From contig NC_039516.1 of NCBI RefSeq assembly GCF_003672135.1, positions 10,647,838 to 10,711,837 of the forward strand: 64,000 nucleotides of DNA. The letters are read 5' to 3'. Position numbers and translations under genes: made by a program. The stretch is from Ooceraea biroi. Lineage: Eukaryota; Arthropoda; Insecta; Hymenoptera; Formicidae. Under the pieces are notes generated by a model that saw nothing but the letters and a program-made list of their open reading frames with translations, did not search any database and was not told the origin of the DNA. Each line of letters begins with the position of its first letter. Positions within the stretch are counted from its first letter, which is position 1. Below are positions 13,018 to 25,600 of the stretch, piece after piece.

Positions 13018-15542
13018 GAGAGATTGCACATGTTAGTAATATTACGTAATTATTTTATTCGTACGATAATTTGCGTGGTACCTTTATATGAACAATGATC
13101 TTTCGACGTAACGACGCAACAGTCACGTACAATAATTACGCGAATTGATTTCACGTGATCAATAGCGTTCGAGAATGAAGATAAATATAAAGAACGCAAT
13201 GTAAAAATTAATGCTGATTCAATTGATATCAAACTTTATTATTCGTACGCTTTAATTGCTTTAATTACGTCATCTAGGAGCTTAGTTAGTAAGATGCAGA
13301 GCATTTATTATGAATATCTCATATTTCAGTATCGTTAAATAGTGGAGAACTTTCGTAATCTTCTGTAAACTACCAGCTAACAGCTTCTATCTCTATTTTT
13401 GTTATTTCATCCTCGATCAACTCGCAACCGATTTTTCCACAACGGCTGTTACAGTTCGTACCGTTTTTGCCGTCGCGTATTGTACCAATCCAACTTTTGT
13501 TAAAACGGGAACTCGATTCGCGGAACTGTCCAAGCTTTTTTCTCATTCGCAATTTGTAACTCTATTACAGAATTATAATTTTTGAAGCTAAATAATTCCG
13601 TAATTAGGTCAGAAAACCATTCACGACTGTTCTACTGAGAACAAATTAACCTAAAATCCGCCGTCAAAGAAAAATTAACCCGAAATAACTTTATCGTAAT
13701 TAAAATGAAAGCTACGGCACACACGTCGAGCACGGAGTTTTCCGCGTACTCGTCGTGTAGAAAAGCGCCAAATTTTTGTGAGAAATTTAATACCCTTTAC
13801 TACAGGATTGTCGTTAGCATGCTGTTTGCATGGGATCTCTGCAAAAAAACAGTTCTGACAAAAAAAACAAGAAAAAAAATAACAAGCGCCATGGAAAACG
13901 CGTTCGCACTTTTCGGCGAGCTTCCTGTTCTCGAGTTCGCGTACGCGGCCGTTATTAACTTCGGTCAGGAATTCGATATTTCGCGAATTTGCCGTATTTT
14001 GCCGGCCAAAATCCAACTGCGATTAATGTCAGACACGGAGGGAGAAGGGAAGAGAAAGAGAGACATTCACGTGCGAGCACAGCCGAAAGCGGGCCGGATG
14101 TCGACGCACTCCTTGACAGATGACATTTCTCGCGCACCGGACGTTCACATTGTATATTGTTCGCGTTTTTCCGATGCCCATCATTTCGCTGATCCATCTT
14201 GACGTTCCCGATCAGTCACGGTGTCAATAAAATGTAGATTTCGGCTGCAAATTCGTCCGCGGGCTTATATTATAAATAATTCCACGTGATACGCCGAGCG
14301 CACACGAAGAAACAATATCGTGGATGCGTTAATAAACTGCAATCTGCCGAAACCGTCGCGCCGCGCCGGTCTGAAAAAACTATCCGCGGTATAAAGCAAA
14401 CACAAATCTAGAAGCGTTTTTGACATGCAGCCTTCGATTGCGCTGTTTTCATTGGATGCAGATTGATATCGGCGAATAGAACAAATAGTTGCGCTTGTCG
14501 CTAGCTGTCCCTTTCTAGAGAACATGGGATGCGATTCGAGTTTACTATTACTAGATTAACAAAATCGATGACGGAGCAACGGAGTCTCCGTGCCACATTC
14601 GTAACGCTGAGAATCGAATATTACGAATAGAGAGAGTGAGAGGGTTGGGATCCGAAACTTGATAACTTCAATCAAACCAATTTCCATAAGTACGAGTGCG
14701 CCTTACATCGACAGATCAATTTCCACGATAAATTATTATTGAATCAAGATCAAACGAAAGCGGCTCCTACGTAGATATTGATAGTATTAATAAAATTTAA
14801 AATTGATATGATATAATCCAGTTCGAATTGCTCGCAATAGTCAAGACTTTTAGCGGGATAAAATTTGAATAAAAAAGATAAATGAATTAGGGTAGGATCA
14901 TTTGAGTCTTCCTCAACATCTGCGCGTTCGCTTATGCTTCTGTTGCGGCGAGATTCTCAAGACTAATAGCAGCGAAGACGGGGGAGCCGACGACACTCGT
15001 TTCTCCTCTCGCGGACTGTCACGAGGTCGAAGTTAGTCACCAGACAAGCCGTAAAGTGGGGAGTGTTTTCGGATATTTGTTCGCGTTCGCTCGTTTCACT
15101 TAGCCCGGATACGGCTGAGCTTATCCGGTGAGTTATGCCGCGAAACTTGGCTTGGCGATTTTTATGTCGACCCGATCCGTCGCCCGTGTTTCTCACGGCC
15201 GAGTTGTCGGTTACGTAAGTTAGATCGTAAGAACTCCGATTTCCGGCCAACTGACTCGCCGGCCGGTGGATTCCGCGAGATACCGCGATCCGTGTTTTAT
15301 GTCCACGTCTTGTTGGTCCTCGAGCGACTCCCGACAGAATTGAGTGCACCGATTTTTCGAACTGCCGAGTTTTCTCGGTGATAAATATAAGCACGAGAGC
15401 AATCAACGGAAATACGGACAGATTGGAATTACGACACCAAATAACACACCGAAATGGAGCTTACTCTCGATTAATTCGGAGATAAATTTGTTTTCTCCAA
15501 CAAGACAAATTTTGAGGAAATCCATTATTTCTAAAGCGTAAC
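13015..15542. other. Non-coding stretch between the TG array and the mariner
   Basis: I see no gene. The stretch contains an open frame at 13705-14202 (plus) that is overlapped by minus-strand frames at 13675-14016 and 13955-14197, and another at 14963-15406 (minus). None shows recognisable domains. The sequence up to 15542 is the left insertion flank of the mariner element. Confidence 0.6.
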
Positions 15543-15544
15543 TA

Positions 15545-15577
15545 TTAGGTTGTTCATTAAGTTCTGCGGTTTTCTTG
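15545..15577 (+). repeat. Left inverted terminal repeat of mariner
   Basis: Begins TTAGGTTGTTCATTAAGTTC next to the TA target site. It is identical to the right end over 29 bp. It should be the binding site for the transposase N-terminal helix-turn-helix domains. Confidence 0.95.
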
Positions 15578-15727
15578 ATAGATAGCGTTTGTCCATTGAA
15601 AAAGATAGCATGCATCGCCTGAACCGCGGATTGCCGCATACTCCGTGACAGGTTAGACAATGCTTGACATTTCGCCAGAGTCTTTGTTGTGTTTTGACGT
15701 GCTGTGTGTACGCGCTATTCATTGAAA

Positions 15728-16756
15728 ATGGAGGATCAAAAGGTGCATTTTCGGCACATTTTGCTATTTTTCTTCCGCAAAGGAGTAAAAGCGACGGACG
15801 CACAACGTGAGATATGTGGCGTGTACGGGGATTCGGCCATAAGCGCTGACACTTGTCAGCGTTGGTTTGCGCGCTTTCGTTCCGGAGATGTGAACGTCTC
15901 CGATGCTGCTCGCTCCGGTCGTCCATCCACCACTGACGACGACCAAATCGTGGCCGCAATCAAAGCAGACCGACACCTGACGACGCGAGAGATCGCGGAG
16001 CGCTTCGACATCGCCCATACAACGGTTGCGCAGCGATTAAAACGGCTTGGGATGTCGAAAAAAGCAGATGTTTGGGTCCCTCACGAGCTCACCGAAAAGA
16101 ACATTTTGGATCGCGTCATGATCTGTGAATCCCTGCTGAAATGGAACTCGCTGGAGGTCTTTCTCAAACGGGTGGTCACGGGAGATGAAAAATGGGTGGT
16201 ATGTAACAACATTCGACGCGAGCGGTCATGGTGCGGTCCGGGTGAGTCGTCACAATCGGTTGCCAAAGCGGATTTGCATCCGAAGAAAGTGATGCTGAGC
16301 GTGTGGTGGGATTGGCGAGGCGTCCTGTACTTCGAGCTGCTTCCGCGCGGTCAGACCATCGACGCCGAGAAGCATTGCGCTCAGTTAGAAAAATTGAAGC
16401 AGGCAGTGGCGGAGAAGCGGCCGGAATTGGCGAACAGGAAGGGCGTTGTCTTCCACCACGACAACGCCAAACCACACACTGCTTTGGTGACCAAGAAGAA
16501 GTTGAAGTGCTTCGGCTGGGAAGTCATGCAGCACCCACCGTACTCCCCAGATCTTGCGCCGTCGGATTACCATTTGTTCCGGTCACTCCAAAACAATCTC
16601 GACGGGCAGCGCTTTAATTCAGTGGACTATATTCAAACGTACTTGAAGGACTTTTTCGCGCAGAAGTCGCGCGACTTCTACAAACGCGGCATTATGTCCC
16701 TTCCAGAACGTTGGCAGAAGGTGGTCGATCAAGATGGACAATACATTCTAGATTGA
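15728..16756 (+). CDS. Mariner transposase, intact, D,D34D type
   Basis: This 342-residue protein has the usual length for a mariner transposase, which cuts the element out and inserts it at TA sites in the nucleus. I chose the Met at 15728 (MEDQKVHFRH) because the family starts just before this helix; an in-frame upstream Met at 15704 adds eight unrelated residues. Residues 1-110 form the paired-type helix-turn-helix DNA-binding region, with a GRP linker motif at 64-66. WVPHEL is at 116-121, the linker motif of mariners. The catalytic aspartates are D153 in TGDEKW, D245 in HHDN and D280 in YSPDLAPSDY; exactly 34 residues lie between the last two. There is no stop or frameshift. An AATAAA polyadenylation hexamer (16756-16761) overlaps the TGA stop. 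The protein is probably functional, although activity cannot be read from sequence. Confidence 0.95.
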   Translation: MEDQKVHFRHILLFFFRKGVKATDAQREICGVYGDSAISADTCQRWFARFRSGDVNVSDAARSGRPSTTDDDQIVAAIKADRHLTTREIAERFDIAHTTVAQRLKRLGMSKKADVWVPHELTEKNILDRVMICESLLKWNSLEVFLKRVVTGDEKWVVCNNIRRERSWCGPGESSQSVAKADLHPKKVMLSVWWDWRGVLYFELLPRGQTIDAEKHCAQLEKLKQAVAEKRPELANRKGVVFHHDNAKPHTALVTKKKLKCFGWEVMQHPPYSPDLAPSDYHLFRSLQNNLDGQRFNSVDYIQTYLKDFFAQKSRDFYKRGIMSLPERWQKVVDQDGQYILD

Positions 16757-16761
16757 ATAAA
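16756..16761 (+). promoter_or_regulatory. Polyadenylation signal of the mariner transposase gene
   Basis: AATAAA begins on the last base of the TGA stop codon, about 70 bp before the element end. It is the only canonical hexamer I noticed in the short 3' tail. Confidence 0.6.
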
Positions 16762-16797
16762 TGTGTAAGTACAATAGATTTATGTTTTAATTTAGGG

Positions 16798-16830
16798 CAA
16801 AAAAACCGCAGAACTTAATGAACAACCTAA
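16798..16830 (-). repeat. Right inverted terminal repeat of mariner
   Basis: Reverse complement of the left end, ending ...AACAACCTAA directly before the TA duplication. One mismatch (position 30 counted from the tip) separates the two ends within 33 bp. Confidence 0.95.
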
Positions 16831-16832
16831 TA

Positions 16833-18927
16833 TTACTACTGTTGTGCTGCGTTAAACATCTCGTTCGCAAAACAGAAATTTTGGAAGCTACGGGCAAAAA
16901 TTTCACTCAAAACAGAAACCTCAATATTCATTGAAATAATTCAAAAAATCCATGTTCTCGTAAAAAACCAGCGACGTTAGCTATCCGATCACGTTTATAA
17001 CTAATTACGGAGTCGAGACACGAGGCGGGCCAATATGACGGAATTAATTCTAACGTAATCTGAATCGGGAGATGAAAGGATTACGTTTCGAGAGCTGGAA
17101 GTGAGTACTGATTGAACAGAGACGAAATGTGGAATACAACGTTGTGCTCATGCCGTTGTCATAGCATTTAATCCTTCTCGTTTGCATAGCATCACTTGCA
17201 GGTGCTCGTTACCGGAAGTTTAAAATGTGCGCGGGCGGAGCGAATAATGCGGCATCGTAGACGAGACTACCAGCGATTATTATATCGCTTGCAGTCAGGT
17301 TCCTGCGGTCGGTTGTCCGGTGTTTTCCCGGCGATCCCACCGCGTTGCGCGGCCATCTCAATGCTGATCGAGCGATTAACTTCCGTAATACGTTTTGCAT
17401 ATATGTGTACGTCGCCAGAGCGCGCGTTGGATATAACGAAATTTCCGGCATTCGCGCCAGATTATTAGCCGAATTCCGAGCGCCAACCGCAGCAGCCTCG
17501 CCGCCGGCTCTTTTCCCGTTTATACACGAGCGGAAAGTAAACGCATTGAGGGAAGGCTTTCACGTGGAAGTTCCACAGAACTGTTTGTTATTATATTTTA
17601 GAGCTGCGCGTGTACACCGCTGAAATCCGCATGCTGTGAGGCAGCTTACGCACTCCTTTTCCGTCGTCGTCATGAGAATCGCAACGCGATATACAGGCAA
17701 TTAGCGATCGATACGCATTCGATTGCCAGGATCACAGCGATCGTGATCAAACATGATACTCGTGCATTCATGATACATGATAATTTTTCGTATTTTTAAT
17801 TCGTTGATAGGAATGATAGCTAAAGAATTGAAGAAATAAATGATTATTAAGAAAATAAATATTATTTTGGGATTCATTTTAGAGATCTGTTTTAATTCAT
17901 GTTAATTAAGATAATTATTCGCGATATAAATTATACGCGGCGCGTTTATTGAGTTTATTAAGTCTTGCTCCACAAATGTTGAGCAATATTGGCGTATCGA
18001 AAGATAAATTCACTGAAATTCCCATCACCATCGCAATCGAGGCCAAATGAGAATTTGAGCGACGCATCTGGACCTCCATCTAATCTTCGAGACAGACCCT
18101 TACATGGATATCTCGCGCGTGTCTGATAGGACGAACCGCAATGCAAATGACAATCGCCAAGTAACCGTCACATCATTAACTGATGCATGAAACGCGATAG
18201 CAAAGCCGCTGAGAACGATAAAGCGCGATGCACCATCGACTTAAGATCACTGAATCAGTTATTCTGCGTTAGTTTGCAACGTACGATATCTGCTTCAGCT
18301 TTCTGCTGGAGCAGCGAAGATTTCGGAGACAATTCTTTTGTAATTAAAGTAACTGTTGGAAATTGGTGGCGCAATTTCGCGAACCTTTAATCATCCAGGC
18401 ATCACTTTGCATTTCCTCGACTGCGCTTTATCAGCGTAGCACATCGAATCGTATTCGACTTGTCCGGTCAGAGTGAAAAATGCACGAGAACGCGAGTCTC
18501 GCTGGAGATGGGAAAGTTGAGCGCAACGGGGAAGAAGCGAGCAGAAATGTCGAAAGAGCCCGCGGGAAAACTTTCTTCCTCCCGAGTAGAATTCCCGAAA
18601 GAATTCCCGAGTAACAAATGTCCCGAGTTCCGCTTCAATTACCGCGTATTTCTTCACTTTGCATGAGCGTTCTCGCGCGGAAAGCGCACCGCGCTCGCGG
18701 GAGCGCGCCCATTCTCTCTGCATCCTCGAGATCCCGATTCCGATCCCAGTCGTATTGACAATCGGCTCGATCAATCATTATCCTTCGGGATTGTACCGGA
18801 ACTATGCGCGAGAAATTGGGAATCAATGAGAGCTGCGTCGCGACGCGCTCGTGTCGACTCGGTCCCACCCTCGATCGCATCCCAACAATTCCCGGCATTT
18901 GTCGAGGCAAATGGGATGCGCTCGCAT
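16833..18927. other. Non-coding stretch between mariner and foldback element
   Basis: No gene or mobile element recognised. Open frames at 17196-17468 and 18391-18774 overlap open frames on the opposite strand and carry no known motif. Confidence 0.6.
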
Positions 18928-18931
18928 TTAA

Positions 18932-19220
18932 GAGGGGAGCCTGCTTTAGAACGTTGAAAATAAGGTATAATTTTACGAATTTTTTTGGAGAAACTATACA
19001 GCGGATCATTATAAAACTTTGATGCATTTATTAGTACATGTTTAAAGATAACAAAAATTATTTTTTGATTTGAATATATCGCCTGTAGAGGTCGTCCTGG
19101 AGGCATCTTAGTGCAGCCGGCATTGCAAATTGGTGAGCATTCTCCTGCCTCCAAATTTCATCCAAACTGAAAAATTGAAATATTTTCTCGTTATTTATGA
19201 ATTCCCATCGTCGATGAACC
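18932..19220 (+). repeat. Left arm of the TTAA foldback element
   Basis: 289-bp arm, starting with GAGGGGAGCC and ending at GATGAACC. It pairs with the right arm apart from scattered mismatches and an 8-bp gap. Confidence 0.88.
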
Positions 19221-19354
19221 TTTAATATTCATAAAAACATTAAGTTAAACAATTATTTTTGCATGAAAAAGTTCAAAAACTTTGCCTAAAAATCGTACTT
19301 TTGTGTTCTAAGCTCCACCATTTTGACACTTTTCAACTTTTTTCTTCTCTCTTT

Positions 19355-19651
19355 GGTTCATCGACGATGGGAATTCATAAATAACGAGAAGATATTTCAA
19401 TTTTTCAGTTTAGACGAAATTTGGAGGCAGGAGAATGCTCACCAATTTGCAATGCCGGCGACGCGGCCGCACTAAGATTTCTCCAGGACGACCTCTACAA
19501 GCGATATATTCAAATCAAAAAATAATTTTTTTTATCTTTAAACATGTACTAATAAATGCATCAAAGTTTTATAATGATCCGCTGTATAGTTTCTCCAAAA
19601 ACAATTCGTAAAATATACCTTATTTTCAGCGTTCTAAAGCAGGCTCCCCCC
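19355..19651 (-). repeat. Right arm of the TTAA foldback element
   Basis: 297-bp inverted copy of the left arm. It carries 8 extra bases within a short GC-rich patch (about 19455-19475) that includes a GCGGCCGC site, which accounts for the length difference. Confidence 0.88.
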
Positions 19652-19655
19652 TTAA

Positions 19656-22600
19656 GGTAGGCGCGTTACCGTCATCGCGATCGATGCAAACCGTTGCGCA
19701 ACCCTCCTTGAATTAATTGCGAGTTATTCGGCCGTTTCATATGCTACATAACGTTTCCCATCGCGATGTTTAAAACGGCCGCGTGCTCGATGTTAATTGG
19801 CACAATAGCGCATTAAGGTAAACAGCTCTCGTTTCAACACGCGCAAACGCGTCATTAATTTCTGTCAGTCACTCAACAATACTCTCCGCTTAATTGGCAT
19901 CGTTTTTCGCATCGAGGAGGGAAAATTTTGCACATCCCCGATGTTTAACCGCGCGACTAAACGATCGTCGCGCGTGGATCGCGCTCGGCTCCTTGCGATA
20001 TAATGATTAACAATTAATTATCTTGCAAATTAAATCCGCGCTGCCTGAAACTTGGGCGAGATTATCCCTTGGACAGACGAGGTGGAGCGTTGAGAAGTAT
20101 CGTCGCTCAAGGGTGGACTTTTCGCCGTTTAACGCCTCTGCCGCCTTTATCATCCTATAAATCCGTTTCTTACGGGATTAATCCGAAGAAACACCCTTTC
20201 GCCTGAAATCATCTCTCTGTGAAATTAATTCCAACTAAGTCGCAACTCCTGGCGAAACTTTCGACATTGAAGTATCTCACTTTTTCTTTCCACTTCGTAA
20301 CGGCCGGGGAAAGGGTTCAAACAGTATTCCATTGCACAACTCCATCACTTAAAAATGCCTCCATCCAACCGGCACGCTATTGTTACTTTTAAAACGGTCC
20401 GTCTTTTTTCAGCGGTTGATCTCCAGTGGAACACCTCAGAGTTAATATTTGGAAAAGTAAAAATCGAAAAAGGAACCTCGCGATAATAGTTTATTTTTAT
20501 ACGCTCAACGATATCAGAAAGTATTCAATATTATTTCACATAGTTGATAGCTATGTTGTTAAAAGGATGAATTAATGCGAGCGGTTTCAAATCAAGAAGC
20601 AAGAATTAAAAAGATCCATATCATGTCGAGCTCGGGAACATCAAATATCGAAGAGATAGGTCAGAGATTTCAATCGGGTAGACGAAGCCGCGTGAGTTTG
20701 CATGAATTTGCCGAAAGAATAGAATTTTCGATCAGCTGCAGCACGGCCTTCGTGGGTGCCTGTCAGCGATTCGTCGTGGTTGTCGTATGGATCTTCCAAG
20801 CAGATCGCGCTTGTCAGCGGCTGCACATTCTGTGCACGATCGCCTGCCACATCATTCCTGCAACGACGGCGAGCTATAGCACGCCAGGCACGTCAAGAAA
20901 AACACTTTTGATATTTCGCTGATACCATCGCTTTCCTCTTATTCAAAAAATATCCGTGTCGGAAGGGGGAGGGAGGGAGAATTTTTGGAGCGGCGAACAC
21001 GAGTGAGCGAACATTTTATGCCACATTCATGATGAAGCGTTTAACCGTGAAACTGATTTTAACTCGGCCGAGTTACACAAAAGACTGCTGTGCATTTTTC
21101 TGCATCAATTGTAACGTGTATGTCAGGATATTATCGAGAATATTGTCGGTGAAAAATTAAACTTTTAGCCTTCATTATATTTGACATATTATTGTATTAG
21201 ACTTTTGTGAGACAAAAGTTCAGAGTAGTGCATTTATGTTATGATTTCTCCATCCTATTATATACTGACCATAAAATAATTTATGCGGTCGCGAAATTAA
21301 TAATACTTATGCACATAGACGCGTTAAGTTTGATCGTTTCGTATTAAATAGCCGCTATTTGTAAAGCTCAACGAGCTCCGCGAAGCTCGGTATGGACACG
21401 TTCGTGTAATAATTGCGATATAATTGGTCTCTGCGTACAGCTAGGAGTAAATTTTGAATATCGTTCGTAGTAGTATTCGCAGGCCACAATGTTGTTTCCT
21501 GAAGCTGCTAAAATTCGTCGCTCGCGTTTCCCTGCAAAGAATTTCGCAAACAATACCGTTATTAGCGAAAGCTTGATGGCATGTAGAAAATATCACTTCG
21601 CTCGATTAAATGGCACAGCATTTGCGCCCGTGGTGTTATTAATACCGATTTCTTTGTCTACTTCAACCGAACCGACAAGCCACCGGTCGCAAAATGCACG
21701 GACGCGCGACGAATATGGTCAATTAGCAAATGGAAATCGGTCGGGCGGAGACACCGACTAAGCGCGATTGAAGTGTTCGATCGTGTCTGACTTGGATGAG
21801 AGATGCCCGCTGAAGGAGGACCGTGATTAATGGATGATGATTGGTGTAGGTGTAGGTGCTTGGTCGCCGCGTGCAAACAACTTCTCGTCGCCACTCGGCA
21901 AGCAGGACGCTCCTGCGGTACTCCTGCGTCCTCGGCCGAATCAGTCATTTGTAAAAGTACGCGAATCACACAAAACGCTCCTTTTTGAGAGAGTTTTGCG
22001 GGAACTCCCGGCGAAAGAAACGTGATTTATGTTGGCCCTCCATGTAATTTTTACGCGGAGACCGTAAATAAGTCGCTTTTTGTGCGCGACTGCCTTGCGC
22101 GTGTGAATGTGGGTCCGCGTACGTTATTCCAATTATTCATTGCGCTTTATTTCAACGCTGGCTGTACATGTAATTAACTAATGTGGTTGTCTAATTGCTG
22201 ATTCCACATTTATTTTACATTTCGAAAAGCATCGGCTGCATTACGGTGTAAAACCAAATTACCAAATTAGTTGGATGGTAACAACACGCCAGAACAAATC
22301 TGAAAAGATGGGAGGCTTATCGGTTACGTATGTAAAAAGCTCTGCACCATACGCAGAGATCGTAAGAAATGTTATATATAAAAAGCATAATGGAATTCCG
22401 CTAGTACTCCTTAAAGTATGGATTATCGCGGTATTACGAAAAAGTATCGTCCGTAATCGTGTACCCCGCGTTGAACTAACGTTAAGTCATGCTGGAGGAT
22501 TGGTACCGTCGCGGCAAATCCGTAATATAGTGTCGGGATCTGGCTTTTCGCGAGAGTCCGCGGTGGCTCCAAAAACGATCGATTTAATCTGAAAATCAGT

Positions 22601-25600
22601 AGCCGACGTCATAGTCGTCGGTCGGTAGGAAATTGTTTGTGCCCTGTACGACGCTGTAAGCCGCGTTCCGCGTGCGTGTAATCGAGTAGTTGGAAAGTCT
22701 CGAAATTGTCTCGAGAATACTTAATGGAATTTCCTGTCAGTCACACCGCATCGTGTTATCGACGTCGCCTTCGTCAGTATCGCGCTACGTCGTACATCGT
22801 ACGTTGCTCGTTATATGTCGCGTGTTCGGGAGACTACCCCAAAAGTTCCGCGCGTGATGGAGATGTGCAGCGACGCGACTTCCGGCAAATCTCGTTCGTG
22901 TATTATTTATCGGGTAACTCACACGGTCGCACGCTCTTCGCCGGAAATAGATTCTGATACTTTAGCTCGCGAGAGCTTCCCGTAACGAGAAATATTCAGG
23001 AGCTCTTCTCTGTCGACTTTGACGGATCTCGGTGGGCTTTCAGAATGAATGGGGATCATCCCGAGGAATTTCTTCTGTTTCTGCATTAGCAGATATTCAA
23101 ACTCGGGGATCGGAAATACCCTGTGTAACTGCCAATGCTGTACCGAGAAATGGGAAAATCTCATTCGCGTGATTTTTAACACTTTTATGCAAGTTTGATT
23201 TCAAAATGGAAAAGAAAGTAATTTCCGGTGATTTCTGATGTTTTATTTTCACTGGTGTAGTTTGATTTTAATCCCAGAATTTAATCGTTAGAGAGGAAGA
23301 CAGTATATGGTGAAATCACATGCGTTCATTTGCTCTACAAATGTACCGGGTTCCATCAGAATCGGAGCGAGGCAGTTTGCGGAAGTGACTTGTAAGTAAA
23401 AGCGCCACCGCGCGGTCCCGTCTGTCGTGTTCGGGAATAGATTAGCGCATGTCGGAGCCGAATGCGAAATGCTCTCTGAAGATTCAATGAAGGATGATAG
23501 ATCCGGCAGATCGCGGTAATGCCCCGACAGCCGCTTCAAAGTGATTGCTCCGACAGATGCGCGACTTCTCTCAAATTCCCTCCGTGACTATGCAAGATTT
23601 AAGAATTCCAAGGTTCCCCGAAAGTGCCTCTCAACCCCTCCGAGTTTAGTGTAAAGTCAGGCGTGAAGTAGGACAAACGCGATGGCAGTTTTCGCTGATT
23701 GATCGATCGGATCGATGACGATGAATCCAACTCGACATTCGGAGATGATTGATTCTCGGATGAAAGCAGTTTCGAACAAAGAAGAGAAAAAGAGAACACG
23801 GAGGCAAACTAACGTGGTTCAGCGTACTTTAACGTATAAAACTATGTGGTCTACTTCCGTTAAAAGTAACGGAACTACCTTGACACACTTCGACGGCGAT
23901 TGCGGTCTAACTTAGTTTGAAGCCAAAGCGGCGCAGAACTTTTTTGACGCACCTATCTTATAAGACGTATCACGTTGAGATAGCTTCGTGATTTCCGCTG
24001 TCGTGAAGTCTGCTCACGAGTCCTCGAAAAAGCGCGGCATTCCGCCGCGACCGTTTTCCCGCATGTGCTACGTCCACGATGCTACGACCGATCTTATTGA
24101 CACGCTAATTAAATCCATCTGACGACCGAGAAGGATTTACGAGGATTTTTACGAGTCTCGTAAAGGAAACGATTACGGGGCGATCAGAGTCGTGCGTTGA
24201 GAATTGCTGCGCCAGCAGCGGACTCCTAGGCGAAGCTGATCTGTTTCGTCATTTCCATAATACCGTCTGGAAGTCCCGCTCGATCGCGCAATCGTAGATC
24301 GATCCGCATCACGACCAAGACGGATTGCAATCCCGCCCCGCACTCGCTCAATTAGCCGCTACCGCAATATCATCGCTACGACGCGTAGACTAACCCGGGG
24401 CGGTTCTCCGCTCGGTTTATGTTTTGCCGCTGCTGTTTACAACCGTGTGCATGCACGTACGTCGTCGCAGAAGCGTCACGGATTCGTGCACATTCCGCGG
24501 ATTCCGGGTCGAGCTGCACCGAGAACGGAGATTTAACACGGCGCTTTGATCCAAAGCAAATGTAACTAGATATTTAAACGGCCACTTGCCATTGGCCACT
24601 CGAATAATCTATTGACGAGTGCTATTAACTATCCACATACTCACGCGTCCCCGTACACGCTCCGCCACGGGGTAACTCGCAGCTCGCACAGAGCCGTGGG
24701 ATCTCACTCTCGAGCCGAGATCTCCCGCGGGATATCTTCGGTGCGATGGATCGCTTGATGGCGAAAGTTCGACACAATTTTTTCGCGGCCGTAAATAAGT
24801 AACGAAATTTTTGTGCCAACTTGGCGCGGCGCGATTCCGGGACGGCGGAACTTAATAGGGAGTTAACTTTTGTGATATTTAACTTGGAAGTGCGCTGTAA
24901 GTTCGACGTATCCGCTTCTCGCCCGCGCGAATTTTCAACTTTTCCTCGAGTACCATGCTGTACATCCCCTTACGCTTCATCCCTTTTTGCGAGATGCGTC
25001 AATAGCGTGGAGTTATCGACAACTTATTCGCGATGAATCGAGCCCGCGGGCAGACTCGTAGCTCATAGGAGATGCGTCGCGAGAAGAACCGCTCGGTGTC
25101 GCATTCGACGACGCGCTATATGAAAGACATATTACGAATCGCGCGTTCTATTTGCGTTTCGCCAGCCCTTCCGGCGAAAAGCGAGACGCGCGTCCTTGTC
25201 TGTGCGAATTTAGCGGTACGAGAACGCAACGCAACTGCAGAGGGGCGGTGCAGCGTGTACTGAACAAGTGTTGGGTTCCAAGTTCCTAAATTCAGCCGAG
25301 CGTACCCGACCCTCGAGCACGTGCACGATTCTCTGTCGACCGGAGTAAAGTGCGAAACTATTCGGTATCGCGCACCGAGTAATCGAAAATCCGAGAACGA
25401 GAACTAGGTGGAAGACAAAAGTCCCGGAACATTCACGAAATGCCACGCATATCCGTTCGCCAATTACGTAACAGAAAAAATAGCTCTATCCTGGAGAACG
25501 TTAGGTGCCTGTGCTAGCATGAAGAATAATGAAATTCCGGAAATCTTTTTTTGACACATCTTAATTTTGACATCAGTTAATAAACAGTAATACTATGTAA

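Larger units (their letters stand above)
15543..16832 (+). mobile_element. Full-length mariner transposon with TA target duplication
   Basis: The element itself is 15545-16830 (1286 bp), flanked on both sides by TA (15543-15544 and 16831-16832), the target duplication of Tc1/mariner elements. Its ends start TTAGGTTGTTCATTAAGTTC and are inverted copies of each other. They match over the first 29 bp, differ at position 30 and match again to about 33 bp. Inside lies one uninterrupted transposase gene with a leader of about 180 bp and a tail of about 75 bp. Size, end structure and layout are those of a complete autonomous mariner. The protein looks closest to the mellifera-like group of mariners, but that placement is from memory of motif style and is less certain than the family. 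Intact frame and nearly matched ends suggest a young insertion. Confidence 0.96.
18928..19655. mobile_element. Non-autonomous foldback element flanked by TTAA
   Basis: The element spans 18932-19651 (720 bp) between two copies of TTAA (18928-18931 and 19652-19655). The left tip reads GAGGGGAGCCTGC and the right tip is its complement with one base changed. The arms, 18932-19220 and 19355-19651, are inverted copies that differ by a few substitutions and an 8-bp insertion or deletion near 19115. The 134-bp spacer between them is AT-rich. There is no open frame of note beyond those created by the arms. TTAA duplication is typical of piggyBac and is also known for Sola3 and Kolobok, but the G-rich tips are not the usual piggyBac CCC start, so the family is unresolved. 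It would depend on a transposase encoded elsewhere. Confidence 0.85.

Noticed and set aside
12895..13098. Open frame encoding a Cys-Val repeat
   Set aside because: It is the TG microsatellite read as codons.
13705..14202. 165-codon open frame, plus strand
   Set aside because: Opposed by minus-strand frames over the same bases, with no family resemblance.
15531..15959. 142-codon minus-strand frame over the mariner's left end
   Set aside because: Shadow of the transposase gene and inverted repeat; runs across the element border.
18771..19154. 127-codon minus-strand frame
   Set aside because: Crosses the border of the TTAA foldback element and largely reads its arm; the inverted arm gives a matching peptide, as expected of a repeat.
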